Source: an uncultured Duncaniella sp. (GTDB lineage Bacteria > Bacteroidota > Bacteroidia > Bacteroidales > Muribaculaceae). Taken from it: a stretch of DNA of 64,000 bases. The stretch is from contig CAJTMJ010000002.1 of NCBI GenBank assembly GCA_910577335.1, forward strand, positions 62,001-126,000. Reading direction: 5' to 3'. Below are positions 34,730-43,135 of this stretch, one piece after another. The translations under genes and the position numbers were made by a program. The notes beneath the pieces were generated by a model, which saw only the letters and a list, made by a program, of their open reading frames with translations, made no database searches and was not told where the DNA came from. How positions within the stretch are numbered: the stretch's first letter is position 1; every line of letters starts with the position of its first letter.

Positions 34730-34772
34730 GACAGCTTCTATTCGTAATTTGGATAGAAGCTGTCTCTTTTTT
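34730..34772 (+). terminator. glnA terminator
   Basis: A perfect 12-bp stem (GACAGCTTCTAT / ATAGAAGCTGTC, 11-base loop) followed by TCTTTTTT. Confidence 0.92.
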
Positions 34773-34793
34773 ATGTCGAACTCTTCGGTCACT

Positions 34794-34838
34794 TAGCTCG
34801 CTAAGCTCCCTCTTCGAGCTAATAATTCATCTCGAAAA
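34794..34838. repeat. Nested inverted repeats downstream of glnA
   Basis: TAGCTCG (34794-34800) pairs with CGAGCTA (34815-34821), and an overlapping TTCGAG (34813-34818) can pair with CTCGAA (about 34833-34838). No ORF and no T run follow. It resembles a short extragenic palindromic element; copy number cannot be judged from one window. Confidence 0.4.
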
Positions 34839-34913
34839 TAGCATCAAATCTTAAAAAATAAAAAGTTTAAATCAGTTCGTCAGATTTTATATTTTAATGG
34901 TATAAATCTCCGA

Positions 34914-34921
34914 TAATTTTG
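34914..34921 (+). promoter_or_regulatory. -7 box of ligA
   Basis: TAATTTTG, 44 bases before the ligA ATG. The TTTG element 19 bases upstream is absent (ATTT). A second candidate, TACTTTG at 34924-34930, lacks one spacer base. Confidence 0.4.
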
Positions 34922-34965
34922 TTTACTTTGCATACAAAAGAAACGATAAAACATCTAATAAAGAT

Positions 34966-36981
34966 ATGACTGTTAAAGAACGCATAGATGAGCTTCGCAC
35001 AGAGCTTAACAAACATAATCATGCCTATTATGTGAATAACGCTCCCACTATAAGCGATTATGACTATGACATGATGATGAAAGAACTCGAAAAATTAGAG
35101 AGTGAACATCCTGAATTTGACGATGATCTTTCACCCTCTCATCGTGTAGGCTCTGATATCACCAAAGGATTTACTCAGGTCGCCCACATTCACCCGATGC
35201 TTTCGCTCGGCAACACATACTCTGTTGAAGAGGTGGACGAATGGGTGAAGAAATGCAATGATATGCTGGAGAACACTGACGGCATGAAGTCTATTCCTAT
35301 TGTTGGAGAGATGAAATTTGACGGAACAAGCATATCGCTGATATATGAAAACGGACGTCTTGTGCGAGCCGTAACCCGTGGTGACGGAGAGAAGGGTGAT
35401 GATGTTACTGAAAACATTAAAACCATCAGAAGTATTCCTTTGACTTTGCATGGCGACAACTATCCGAAATCATTCGAAATAAGAGGTGAGATAGTGCTCC
35501 CTTGGAAAGCTTTTGACAAATTAAATGAGGAGAGGGCATTTAATGAGGAGCCTCTTTTCGCCAACCCTCGAAATGCAGCTGCCGGGACTTTGAAGTTGCA
35601 AAATTCCGCAGAAGTTTCACGTCGCGGGTTAGATGCATATTTTTATTACCTTATCTCCGATAATTTGCCTTGCGACAACCACTATGACAATATGTTAAAG
35701 GCAAAGGAGTGGGGCTTTAAGGTGAGTGATGCCATGAAATTGCTTCATAGCATTAAGGAGGTTGACGAGTTTATAAATTATTGGGACGAGCAACGCAAGC
35801 ATTTGCCTGTCGCCACTGACGGACTTGTTTTTAAAGTCAATAATCTGAGGCAACAACTTAATCTCGGGTATACCTCAAAATCGCCACGCTGGGCGATTGC
35901 ATATAAATTTGCGGCTGAGAGAGCATTGACCAAATTGAATTTCGTATCATTTGAAGTCGGACGTATGGGTATAATAACCCCTGTAGCAAATCTTGAACCG
36001 GTGTTACTATCAGGCACAATAGTAAAGCGAGCTTCCTTATATAATGAGGACACTGTAAAGACACTTGGTATTCATGAGCATGATATGCTCTATGTGGAAA
36101 AGGGTGGTGAGATAATACCCAAAATTACCGGTGTTGATGAAAGTGCGCGTGAGAAGGATGCCAAAGCTATTAAATTCGTCACACACTGCCCCGATTGCAA
36201 TACACCTCTAATCAGAATCCCGGGTGAAGCATCTTGGCAGTGCCCCAATAAATATGGCTGCCGCCCGCAAATATTAGGTCGTATTGAGCATTTTGTAAGT
36301 AGGCACATGATGGATATTGAAGGTGTAGGAGAGGAAAACTCTGCTCTGCTATATGATGCCGGTCTTATAAAAAATACCGCCGACCTTTATGATTTAAAAG
36401 AATCAGACCTAATGCCGCTTGAAAGGGTCGGTCCCAGAACAGCACAGCGAATTGTAGAGGGTGTGGAAGCATCTAAATCCGTACCATTCGAACGTGTGAT
36501 ATATGCTCTATCCATACCATTCGTCGGCGAGACTGTAGCACGAAAACTTGCCAGAGCTGTCAGAGATATCGACACGCTTATGAACATGGGACGTGACGAA
36601 CTTGTAGCCATTGAGGATATAGGTCCTCGAATAGCCGATGCAATAATTGAATATTTCGCATATCCAGCAAACCGGGAGCTGGTAGAACGACTCAGGGCTG
36701 CCGGAGTTCAAATGTCAATGCCGGAGCAAGACACAAACGACCATACAGATATACTTGCAGGAAAGACAATCGTAATAAGCGGTGTCTTTTCCAAACATTC
36801 CCGTGAAGAATACAAGGCTTTGATTGATAAAAACGGAGGTAAAAACTCCGGCTCAATCTCAAAGAAAACATCCTTAATATTAGCAGGTGAGAATATGGGA
36901 CCATCGAAACTTGAAAAAGCAAAATCGTTAGGTGTTCCTATAATCAATGAAGATGAGTTCTTGCAGATGATCGGACTCTAA
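34966..36981 (+). CDS. ligA: NAD-dependent DNA ligase
   Basis: A 671-residue LigA. Domain Ia (YYVNNAPTISDYDYD, about residues 20-34) binds NAD; the adenylation motif GEMKFDGTSISL holds the active-site Lys in KFDG (about 122-125). An OB fold, a four-cysteine zinc finger (CPDCNTPL...CPNKYGC, about 407-430), helix-hairpin-helix repeats (about 445-580) and a C-terminal BRCT domain (about 592-670, LAGKTIVISGVFSKHSREE) follow in normal order. It seals nicks in replication and repair. Full length and intact. Confidence 0.97.
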   Translation: MTVKERIDELRTELNKHNHAYYVNNAPTISDYDYDMMMKELEKLESEHPEFDDDLSPSHRVGSDITKGFTQVAHIHPMLSLGNTYSVEEVDEWVKKCNDMLENTDGMKSIPIVGEMKFDGTSISLIYENGRLVRAVTRGDGEKGDDVTENIKTIRSIPLTLHGDNYPKSFEIRGEIVLPWKAFDKLNEERAFNEEPLFANPRNAAAGTLKLQNSAEVSRRGLDAYFYYLISDNLPCDNHYDNMLKAKEWGFKVSDAMKLLHSIKEVDEFINYWDEQRKHLPVATDGLVFKVNNLRQQLNLGYTSKSPRWAIAYKFAAERALTKLNFVSFEVGRMGIITPVANLEPVLLSGTIVKRASLYNEDTVKTLGIHEHDMLYVEKGGEIIPKITGVDESAREKDAKAIKFVTHCPDCNTPLIRIPGEASWQCPNKYGCRPQILGRIEHFVSRHMMDIEGVGEENSALLYDAGLIKNTADLYDLKESDLMPLERVGPRTAQRIVEGVEASKSVPFERVIYALSIPFVGETVARKLARAVRDIDTLMNMGRDELVAIEDIGPRIADAIIEYFAYPANRELVERLRAAGVQMSMPEQDTNDHTDILAGKTIVISGVFSKHSREEYKALIDKNGGKNSGSISKKTSLILAGENMGPSKLEKAKSLGVPIINEDEFLQMIGL

Positions 36982-36996
36982 TTATAATCAGAGTAT

Positions 36997-37054
36997 AAAA
37001 ACAATTTTTACCCCGGTTTACTTCACTTTATGTAAACCGGGGTAAATTGTTTTT
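36997..37054. terminator. Bidirectional terminator between ligA and the GH97 gene
   Basis: An inner perfect 13-bp stem (37009-37021 with 37032-37044, 10-base loop) extended by A-rich and T-rich outer arms with a 2-base bulge. It serves two convergent genes. Confidence 0.9.
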
Positions 37055-37065
37055 ATATGTCTCTG

Positions 37066-39042
37066 TTATTCAATTTCCATCACGAAACCGCCCATAGACA
37101 ATATTTCAACAGGTACTTTTGTCGGATCCTTGACTTTTAACGTTTTGGATTGGGGCTTACCGGTCTTCTTGTCATCATATATCATAGATACTTTTGAATC
37201 AGGAGTAATGAAACGAGAAAGGTCAAGGTTCAGCTTAATTGTTTTTGATTCAGCATTTGTGCCGGCTACATACCATTTGCCATTATTCTTTCGTGCCAAA
37301 ATCACAAATTTGCCCGGATATCCGTCAATGAATTTTGTATCATCCCAAGTGGTAGGAACACGGCGAAGAAAATCCAAAGCCACAATCGGCGCACCTCCCT
37401 CTGATTCAGGGAGCAGATTTTCCGGTGTCAGAGCAAAATTCTGGATGGGATTCTGAAACAGAACTGTCGTGGCAAGTTCATGACCATCGGTAGTACGACG
37501 CACAGTACCTTTTTTGTTACCCTTAGAGAGGTAATGATTCATAAAACAACCTCCAAATTCCATATTGCCGATAGTATTTCTACAGAAGGGATGAAGCGCA
37601 GTATTGCGAGCTTCTTCATCGCAATAGAATTGGTTGAACACCAGATTTTCTGATGCAAGTATAGCCTCAGAACCAACATAATTTGGATATAACATTTCCC
37701 ATCCACGAGGTATCGTGCAACCATGGAAAATAACCATTAGCCCATGGTCGTCAGCATCAGAAAGAATATCCTCGTAAAGTCGCATAGTCTCCTGCTTATC
37801 ACCACCGAAAAAGTCCACTTTTATACCTTTGATCCCTAAATCTTTCATCCATCGCATTTCTTCTTTACGGGAAATCGGTGAATCCATCTTATTAATAGGA
37901 CCTTGAACTATATCATTCCAATATCCGCTGGAGCTATACCAAAGGAAAAGTTCAACACCTTTTTCACGTGCGTACTTGACCAGCTCTTCAATACCTTTTT
38001 TGCCTATATTAGTATCCCACCAATTGTCAACTAATGTATACTTATATCCCATTTCAGCAGCCAAATCAATAAATTTCTTTTGGTCTTCAAGATTAATTGA
38101 GCCATCCTGCCATACTATCCAGCTCCATGTCCCCTTGCCATACTCGTATTTATTTGATGACTTGAAACGAGGTTCAACATTATCCCAAGGAGCGGTTGTC
38201 TCTACTATAGGAGCAAGATTGTCAGCCACGGTTATAGTTCTCCAAGGAGTAGCGCCCGGCAATGCGAACGCAGGTGAAACAGTACCGTTACCATTGTTTT
38301 CCTCCGGCATGGGGTATTCCACAGTATACAGACCATCGCCTGACATGTCGCTAAGACGTGACGCACAATACCTGCGGTCAACTCCTGTTTCACTTACCAA
38401 TACCCAACCATTATCCCCTATACGGAATAGACCGGGGAAGGTGTATCCATGACCAAATTCTGATTTTTGGGTCATGGGGGTGTCGAATTGGTAATTTTCC
38501 TCATAGCTCGGCTTTGTGCGTTTCCATCCAACCATCGCATCGCTTTGTGGAGTCAGAAAGACTGATGTTTCGGTCGGAAAATCGAAGCCGGTAGATTCCT
38601 TTTCTATTACTATTGAACCGGTTTTATCATTATTGAGCCTTGGCAATTCATATCTGAAAGCTATGTCATTGTCCGACACCCTGAATACGATAGAAAACGG
38701 ATTGTTATCACGGTTCACCAAATTCAAACGGAGTTCATTAGCCTTGTAATCCACTTGGCTCTTTTTAGAACGATCCAATGAGTATTGCCGCTCAATCTTA
38801 TTCGATTCATGACCCTTCAGAGATAGAGATTCTGAAAAATCCCCTTCATTTGAGATAAAACCAAGAGGGGAGGGGTCAAGCATAACTTTCCCATTATATG
38901 CAACAGAGTACGTAATGGCACCTGAAGATGCTTTATCAAAATCGACAACTAACTTCCCGTCAGGTGAAGACACACTAAGAATAGAAGCATTAACAGCAAA
39001 AGCCGCTGATAAAGCCAATAGAGTAAAAGGAATTTGTTTCAT
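37066..39042 (-). CDS. Glycoside hydrolase family 97 protein
   Basis: A 658-residue exported glycosidase. The frame is open to 39186, but that would run through the RNase P RNA gene; the ATG at 39042 begins a proper signal peptide (MKQIPFTLLALSAAFAVNA). The N-terminal beta-sandwich starts SVSSPDGKLVVDF, the TIM barrel lies around residues 270-560 and a C-terminal beta domain follows, as in GH97 alpha-glucosidases and alpha-galactosidases. GIKVDFFGGD (about 407-416) resembles the strand that carries the nucleophilic Asp in retaining members, so a retaining alpha-galactosidase-like activity is possible but not certain. No susC/susD pair is nearby. Confidence 0.88.
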   Translation of the reverse strand: MKQIPFTLLALSAAFAVNASILSVSSPDGKLVVDFDKASSGAITYSVAYNGKVMLDPSPLGFISNEGDFSESLSLKGHESNKIERQYSLDRSKKSQVDYKANELRLNLVNRDNNPFSIVFRVSDNDIAFRYELPRLNNDKTGSIVIEKESTGFDFPTETSVFLTPQSDAMVGWKRTKPSYEENYQFDTPMTQKSEFGHGYTFPGLFRIGDNGWVLVSETGVDRRYCASRLSDMSGDGLYTVEYPMPEENNGNGTVSPAFALPGATPWRTITVADNLAPIVETTAPWDNVEPRFKSSNKYEYGKGTWSWIVWQDGSINLEDQKKFIDLAAEMGYKYTLVDNWWDTNIGKKGIEELVKYAREKGVELFLWYSSSGYWNDIVQGPINKMDSPISRKEEMRWMKDLGIKGIKVDFFGGDKQETMRLYEDILSDADDHGLMVIFHGCTIPRGWEMLYPNYVGSEAILASENLVFNQFYCDEEARNTALHPFCRNTIGNMEFGGCFMNHYLSKGNKKGTVRRTTDGHELATTVLFQNPIQNFALTPENLLPESEGGAPIVALDFLRRVPTTWDDTKFIDGYPGKFVILARKNNGKWYVAGTNAESKTIKLNLDLSRFITPDSKVSMIYDDKKTGKPQSKTLKVKDPTKVPVEILSMGGFVMEIE

Positions 39043-39069
39043 AAATTTAAGGTAAAACGTGACGAATAT

Positions 39070-39077
39070 CAAACCTA
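39070..39077 (-). promoter_or_regulatory. -7 box of the GH97 gene
   Basis: Minus-strand TAGGTTTG, matching TAnnTTTG, 27 bases before the ATG at 39042, directly downstream of the rnpB 3' end. The upstream element is not convincing. Confidence 0.4.
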
Positions 39078-39106
39078 AAATTAAGTAGTAGCGCTTAAAT
39101 AAAAAA

Positions 39107-39540
39107 GTAGCAGGACTATAAGCCGGGTTATGTCGTCGCGGGACCTCTATCAAGCAAAGAGCCCGAGGTGTTACCGCGGCGGTCATGTCATTTATCTAAG
39201 TGGCGCCTCGCTTTGCTTCGGCGCTCGAGCAGCCTACCCCCCGGCGATGGACGAGCAGCCCATTGAAAGGAACCTTAAGGCTCAACCTTCTTGCCGGTAT
39301 ACATGGCCTTGCAACCCATAAGACGTGCGGCATACCATGTTACCATGATACCCGGTGGGCTCTTACCCCACCTTTTCACCATTTCCTTTATCATGAGGAA
39401 TAAAGGTTGTTATTTTCTGTCACGTTACTCTGCCGTTGCCGACAGCTCACTGTTAGAAAGTATGGTGCTCTGTGTTGCCCGGACTTTCCTCTTGCCGCTC
39501 CGGAATAATCCATCGGCAAGCGACACGACCGTCCTGCTAC
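39107..39540 (-). ncRNA. rnpB: RNase P RNA (bacterial type A)
   Basis: Read on the minus strand, the RNA starts GTAGCAGGAC and ends GTCCTGCTAC, which pair perfectly as the P1 stem. Near the 5' end is the hallmark GAGGAAAGTCCGGGC (universal CR-I/P4 region), and near the 3' end CGACATAACCCGGCTTATAG supplies the other P4 strand. The length, about 434 bases, is normal. It cleaves 5' leaders from tRNA precursors together with RnpA. The short ORFs that cross this region on either strand are not genes. Confidence 0.96.
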
Positions 39541-39546
39541 GAAGTA

Positions 39547-39554
39547 CAAAATTA
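39547..39554 (-). promoter_or_regulatory. -7 box of rnpB
   Basis: Minus-strand TAATTTTG ends 6 bases before the P1-defined 5' end of RNase P RNA, so the predicted start site matches the mature RNA end. No TTTG is seen 19 bases upstream. Confidence 0.6.
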
Positions 39555-39627
39555 CAAATTAATTTTAAAAATATCTTGGTATTAAACACCTTTTATTGTA
39601 TTTTTACAAAATAATTATACATCTGAT

Positions 39628-42096
39628 ATGTTTGCTGAAGTGCTTTTACCAGTCCCCATACAGGGAACTTTTACATATAATGTGCCGGAATCTATCGCCG
39701 ATACAGTGAAAATCGGTCATCGTGTGATAGTGCCTTTCGGCAAGAAAAAATTTTATACAGGTATAGTTTCAGCACTCACCCCAATCGCTCCTCAGGACTA
39801 TGAGGTGAAAGATATCTTTTCAGGTATTGACACAACACCTATCGTGCGCCATCCTCAGCTTAAATTTTGGCAATGGTTAGCCGATTACTACCTATGCACT
39901 CCCGGAGAAGTTTTTAAAGCCGCTGTCCCTACAGGTCTAAAGATAGAGAGTGAAACCTTCATTTCACTTGCAACAGACTTCGAAGAGGATCCGGATAATA
40001 GGCTCACCGAACGAGAAACAATTGTGCTGGAAACCATAATGTCATCAGACAAAAAAGTAACTGTTGAGACATTAAAAAAGAAAACCGGATTTAATAATAT
40101 CAGCCCGGTCATCAACTCCCTCCTTGAGAAAGAGGCTGTAATTATATCTGAAAATTTAGTTGAGCGTTATCATTCCCGCAAAATAACATACGTAAAGCTT
40201 TCAGCTGAAAAGGGTAATAACGATGCTATACATTCGGCATTTGATGCCGTGCGCAATGGCAGCAAGCAAGAGACAGCCTTATTAGCACTCATTGAATTAT
40301 CCGGGTTCATGAGACAGGGGGCAGAATCATTAAGAGAAGTCACAAGAGGTGAACTTTTAGAGAAATCGGGAGTCACTTCGACTGTACTCTCGGCAATGGC
40401 TAAAAAAGGGATTATCGAAATTTACAAAAAGGAGATTAGCCGATTTGCATTCACAGGGTTAATAAACGGCATATTGCCAAAATTGACCGATGCGCAGAAT
40501 ATAGCTCTCGACAAGATACATAAATCATGGATGACGCATGACATCACATTGCTTCATGGTGTAACGTCAAGCGGTAAAACAGAACTATATATCCACCTGA
40601 TTGACTATGTGCTCAAGCAGAGAAGACAGGTACTATATCTCGTCCCTGAAATAGCTTTGACCACCCAGCTGACAGGACGTCTCCAGAAAGTATTCGGCGA
40701 TAAAGTCGTGATATACCATTCAAAGTTCTCTGATAACGAGCGGGTAGATATATGGAAAAAGCTACTCGACTCATCTGAGCCATGCGTTGTGATCGGTGCG
40801 AGATCCTCAGTGTTTCTTCCATTTTCATCATTGGGTATGGTGATTGTTGACGAAGAGCATGAACAGGCTTACAAACAGCAGGATCCGGCTCCAAGGTACA
40901 ATGCGAGAGATGCGGCTATCGTGCTTGCCAGTATGCATGGAGCAAAAACTTTGCTCGGGAGTGCCACTCCATCCATTGAGACATATTACAAAGCTAAGAC
41001 TGATCGATTTGGTTTGGTAGAATTATCTGAACGTTATGAGGGTGCTAAACTACCATCAATCGAACTTGTAGATATGTCATTGGCTCGAAAAAAAGGTGAG
41101 GTCCAAGGGATATTTTCACTACAGACCCAGCGTCTCGTAAATGAATCGCTCAAAAAAGGTGAACAGGCAATTTTGTTTCTGAACCGACGAGGATATGCTC
41201 CAATCGCCAGATGCAAATTGTGTGGGTATGTGCCGAAATGTAATAATTGCGATGTCTCCCTGACCTATCACCGCCACTCAGACAAACTGATCTGCCACTA
41301 TTGCGGGACTCCGTATTCTGTGCCCGATGTATGCCCTGCTTGTAAAGAACCGGGCATTGAAGTTCTTGGATATGGAACTGAACGAATAGAGGAAGAAGTT
41401 GAATCAATATTCCCAAAGGCTAAAATATCAAGACTTGACCTTGACACCACCCGCAGTAAAGATAGCTACGAAAATATCATCGATGATTTCTCGGAAGGTA
41501 AATCTCAGATTCTCGTCGGCACACAGATGGTCACTAAAGGTCTTGATTTTAATAATGTGAGCACAGTGGGTGTTGTGAACGCCGACATGATGATAAATTT
41601 CCCCGATTTCAGAGCTTCGGAACGGGCATTTAATATGCTTGAACAGGTAGCCGGACGAGCCGGACGACGTGGAGAAAACGGGAAAGTGACCATACAGACC
41701 TATAATCCGTCACATCCAATATTCCCATTCCTACTTGCACACAACTATAAAGGATTTTATGAGAATGAAATAGCGGAACGACAGACCTACAACTATCCAC
41801 CTTTCGTCCGTGTGATCTATGTTTATATTAAGCATAAGGATCCGGCAGCTGTATCCACTATCTCATTCGAATTCGCATCAAGGCTAAGGGCCCTTTTCGG
41901 CAATCGTGTAAGCGGTCCAGACGAACCGTCTGTCGCACGTGTTCAGACATTATATATACGTCGTATAATGCTAAAAATAGAGACTAATGCCTCTATTTCA
42001 AAAGTAAAAAATCTGCTTAGGAATGTGCAGATTAAAATGGTAAATGAAAAAAAGATGTCAGGTGCGATTCTTTATTACGACGTTGATCCAATGTAA
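39628..42096 (+). CDS. priA: Primosomal protein N' (replication restart helicase)
   Basis: An 822-residue superfamily 2 helicase. The N-terminal 3'-DNA-binding domain opens with ADVLL-like AEVLLPVPIQGTFTYNVP. The helicase core has Walker A GVTSSGKTE (about residues 311-319), DEEH (about 407-410), GSATPSIE, and later GTQMVTKGLDF and QVAGRAGR. The zinc-binding part between (about 528-570) has the paired cysteines CKLCG, CNNC, CHYCG and CPAC. It reloads the replisome at stalled forks. Its 3' end overlaps the convergent VanZ-family gene by 39 bases. Confidence 0.96.
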   Translation: MFAEVLLPVPIQGTFTYNVPESIADTVKIGHRVIVPFGKKKFYTGIVSALTPIAPQDYEVKDIFSGIDTTPIVRHPQLKFWQWLADYYLCTPGEVFKAAVPTGLKIESETFISLATDFEEDPDNRLTERETIVLETIMSSDKKVTVETLKKKTGFNNISPVINSLLEKEAVIISENLVERYHSRKITYVKLSAEKGNNDAIHSAFDAVRNGSKQETALLALIELSGFMRQGAESLREVTRGELLEKSGVTSTVLSAMAKKGIIEIYKKEISRFAFTGLINGILPKLTDAQNIALDKIHKSWMTHDITLLHGVTSSGKTELYIHLIDYVLKQRRQVLYLVPEIALTTQLTGRLQKVFGDKVVIYHSKFSDNERVDIWKKLLDSSEPCVVIGARSSVFLPFSSLGMVIVDEEHEQAYKQQDPAPRYNARDAAIVLASMHGAKTLLGSATPSIETYYKAKTDRFGLVELSERYEGAKLPSIELVDMSLARKKGEVQGIFSLQTQRLVNESLKKGEQAILFLNRRGYAPIARCKLCGYVPKCNNCDVSLTYHRHSDKLICHYCGTPYSVPDVCPACKEPGIEVLGYGTERIEEEVESIFPKAKISRLDLDTTRSKDSYENIIDDFSEGKSQILVGTQMVTKGLDFNNVSTVGVVNADMMINFPDFRASERAFNMLEQVAGRAGRRGENGKVTIQTYNPSHPIFPFLLAHNYKGFYENEIAERQTYNYPPFVRVIYVYIKHKDPAAVSTISFEFASRLRALFGNRVSGPDEPSVARVQTLYIRRIMLKIETNASISKVKNLLRNVQIKMVNEKKMSGAILYYDVDPM

Positions 42097-42462
42097 CCAA
42101 TAACATATAGGCACAGCCGTAAAAGCACCAAGTGTGTTAGCCAACGCATCCCACACATCGTTCCCGGCACGACCGAGTGCCATAGCGTATTGAAGCCATT
42201 CAATCAATGCACCGAATGCAGCCGAGCATAGAGCTACAATTATAGCTGCTTTAAGTGTCAACGGTTTTGATATTCGCCACCTGTCAAAAATAAAAGTGCC
42301 CGTAAGTCCACCGAACATTATAAAATGGACTACTTTATCAGCATCCTCAAACAAAGGAAATTCCTCCTCCCCAAGAGGCTGGGGGAGGAGGGTTAAATAA
42401 AGTATCATGACTATTACAATAAGAGTCAATTGATACCCGGGGATAAACAATAATCTCTTCAT
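42058..42462 (-). CDS. VanZ-family membrane protein
   Basis: A 134-residue protein with four predicted membrane helices. The ADKVVHFIMFGGLTG and AFGALIEWLQ segments with a following GNDVWDALANTLGA are the VanZ-like signature. The founding VanZ gives low-level teicoplanin resistance, but most family members are of unknown role. Its 3' end overlaps that of priA on the opposite strand. It is 47 bases downstream of the DUF3332 gene. Confidence 0.8.
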   Translation of the reverse strand: MKRLLFIPGYQLTLIVIVMILYLTLLPQPLGEEEFPLFEDADKVVHFIMFGGLTGTFIFDRWRISKPLTLKAAIIVALCSAAFGALIEWLQYAMALGRAGNDVWDALANTLGAFTAVPICYWLHWINVVIKNRT

Positions 42463-42509
42463 TACAAATTTTTAATGAATATATCTGATAAGTCTCCCCT
42501 TATGCCGTT

Positions 42510-43061
42510 TTATTTATTAAGAGCCCAAAGAGTCTCGCTTGCCATCATCTTATAAGCAAGAAGACCGTCAGCTGAAAGTTCAACAGTCTGACGAGTTCCG
42601 TCGATACCGGGCATTGAAACGTGATTTTCATCAATGAAAGTCATGAATTCATAGTTTTCACCATTGGGAAGAACAACACTCCATGCCTGATCTTCTTCAT
42701 CAAAATTGAAGCGTACAACAGATTTGTCGTTCATAGAGGTAATGGTATAACCCTTGCCATCACATTCTACGATATACTTGCCATCTTGTCCGTCAATCAC
42801 CTTCTTGCCGGAAGCCACAGGGTTAGAACCGCTCCAGAACTCAATAGTGTTGATTACAAGAATATCAGCAAGCGCAGACACTTCATATACAGGGAGAATC
42901 CAGAATGCAACGAATACGAGTTCGTTCACAAACTTGTTGCTCACCTGATTGTTCCATGCGAGAAGCTTGTTGAACAATGCGAAGCTACCGATACATGATG
43001 AAGTCATCATTGATGTTGCGAGTGCGATGACTAAAGCAACGGGTAAAAAACGTTTTTTCAT
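42510..43061 (-). CDS. DUF3332-family lipoprotein
   Basis: A 183-residue protein with signal sequence and lipobox-like MTSSCIGSF (Cys about residue 23). A hydrophobic segment with FVNELVFVAFWILPVYEVSALADILVINTIEFWSG (read in two parts, about residues 44-78) is characteristic of DUF3332, followed by a soluble C-terminal beta-rich part. The function is unknown. The gene stands between the VanZ-family gene and the MltF-like gene with 46- and 74-base gaps. Confidence 0.75.
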   Translation of the reverse strand: MKKRFLPVALVIALATSMMTSSCIGSFALFNKLLAWNNQVSNKFVNELVFVAFWILPVYEVSALADILVINTIEFWSGSNPVASGKKVIDGQDGKYIVECDGKGYTITSMNDKSVVRFNFDEEDQAWSVVLPNGENYEFMTFIDENHVSMPGIDGTRQTVELSADGLLAYKMMASETLWALNK

Positions 43062-43135
43062 TGTTTTGATGAATTTAATTAGAGGAATTAATATATTAAG
43101 TATAATTGATAACGTGAGGATTTCAATTTATAAAA

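Noticed and set aside
39043..39186. A 48-codon N-terminal extension of the GH97 gene
   Set aside because: It would cover rnpB and precede a perfect signal peptide starting at 39042.
39130..39614. Several ORFs of 60-107 codons across 39.1-39.6 kb on the plus strand
   Set aside because: They lie on the complement of RNase P RNA, whose P1 and P4 hallmarks are clear; their composition is that of structured RNA, not protein.
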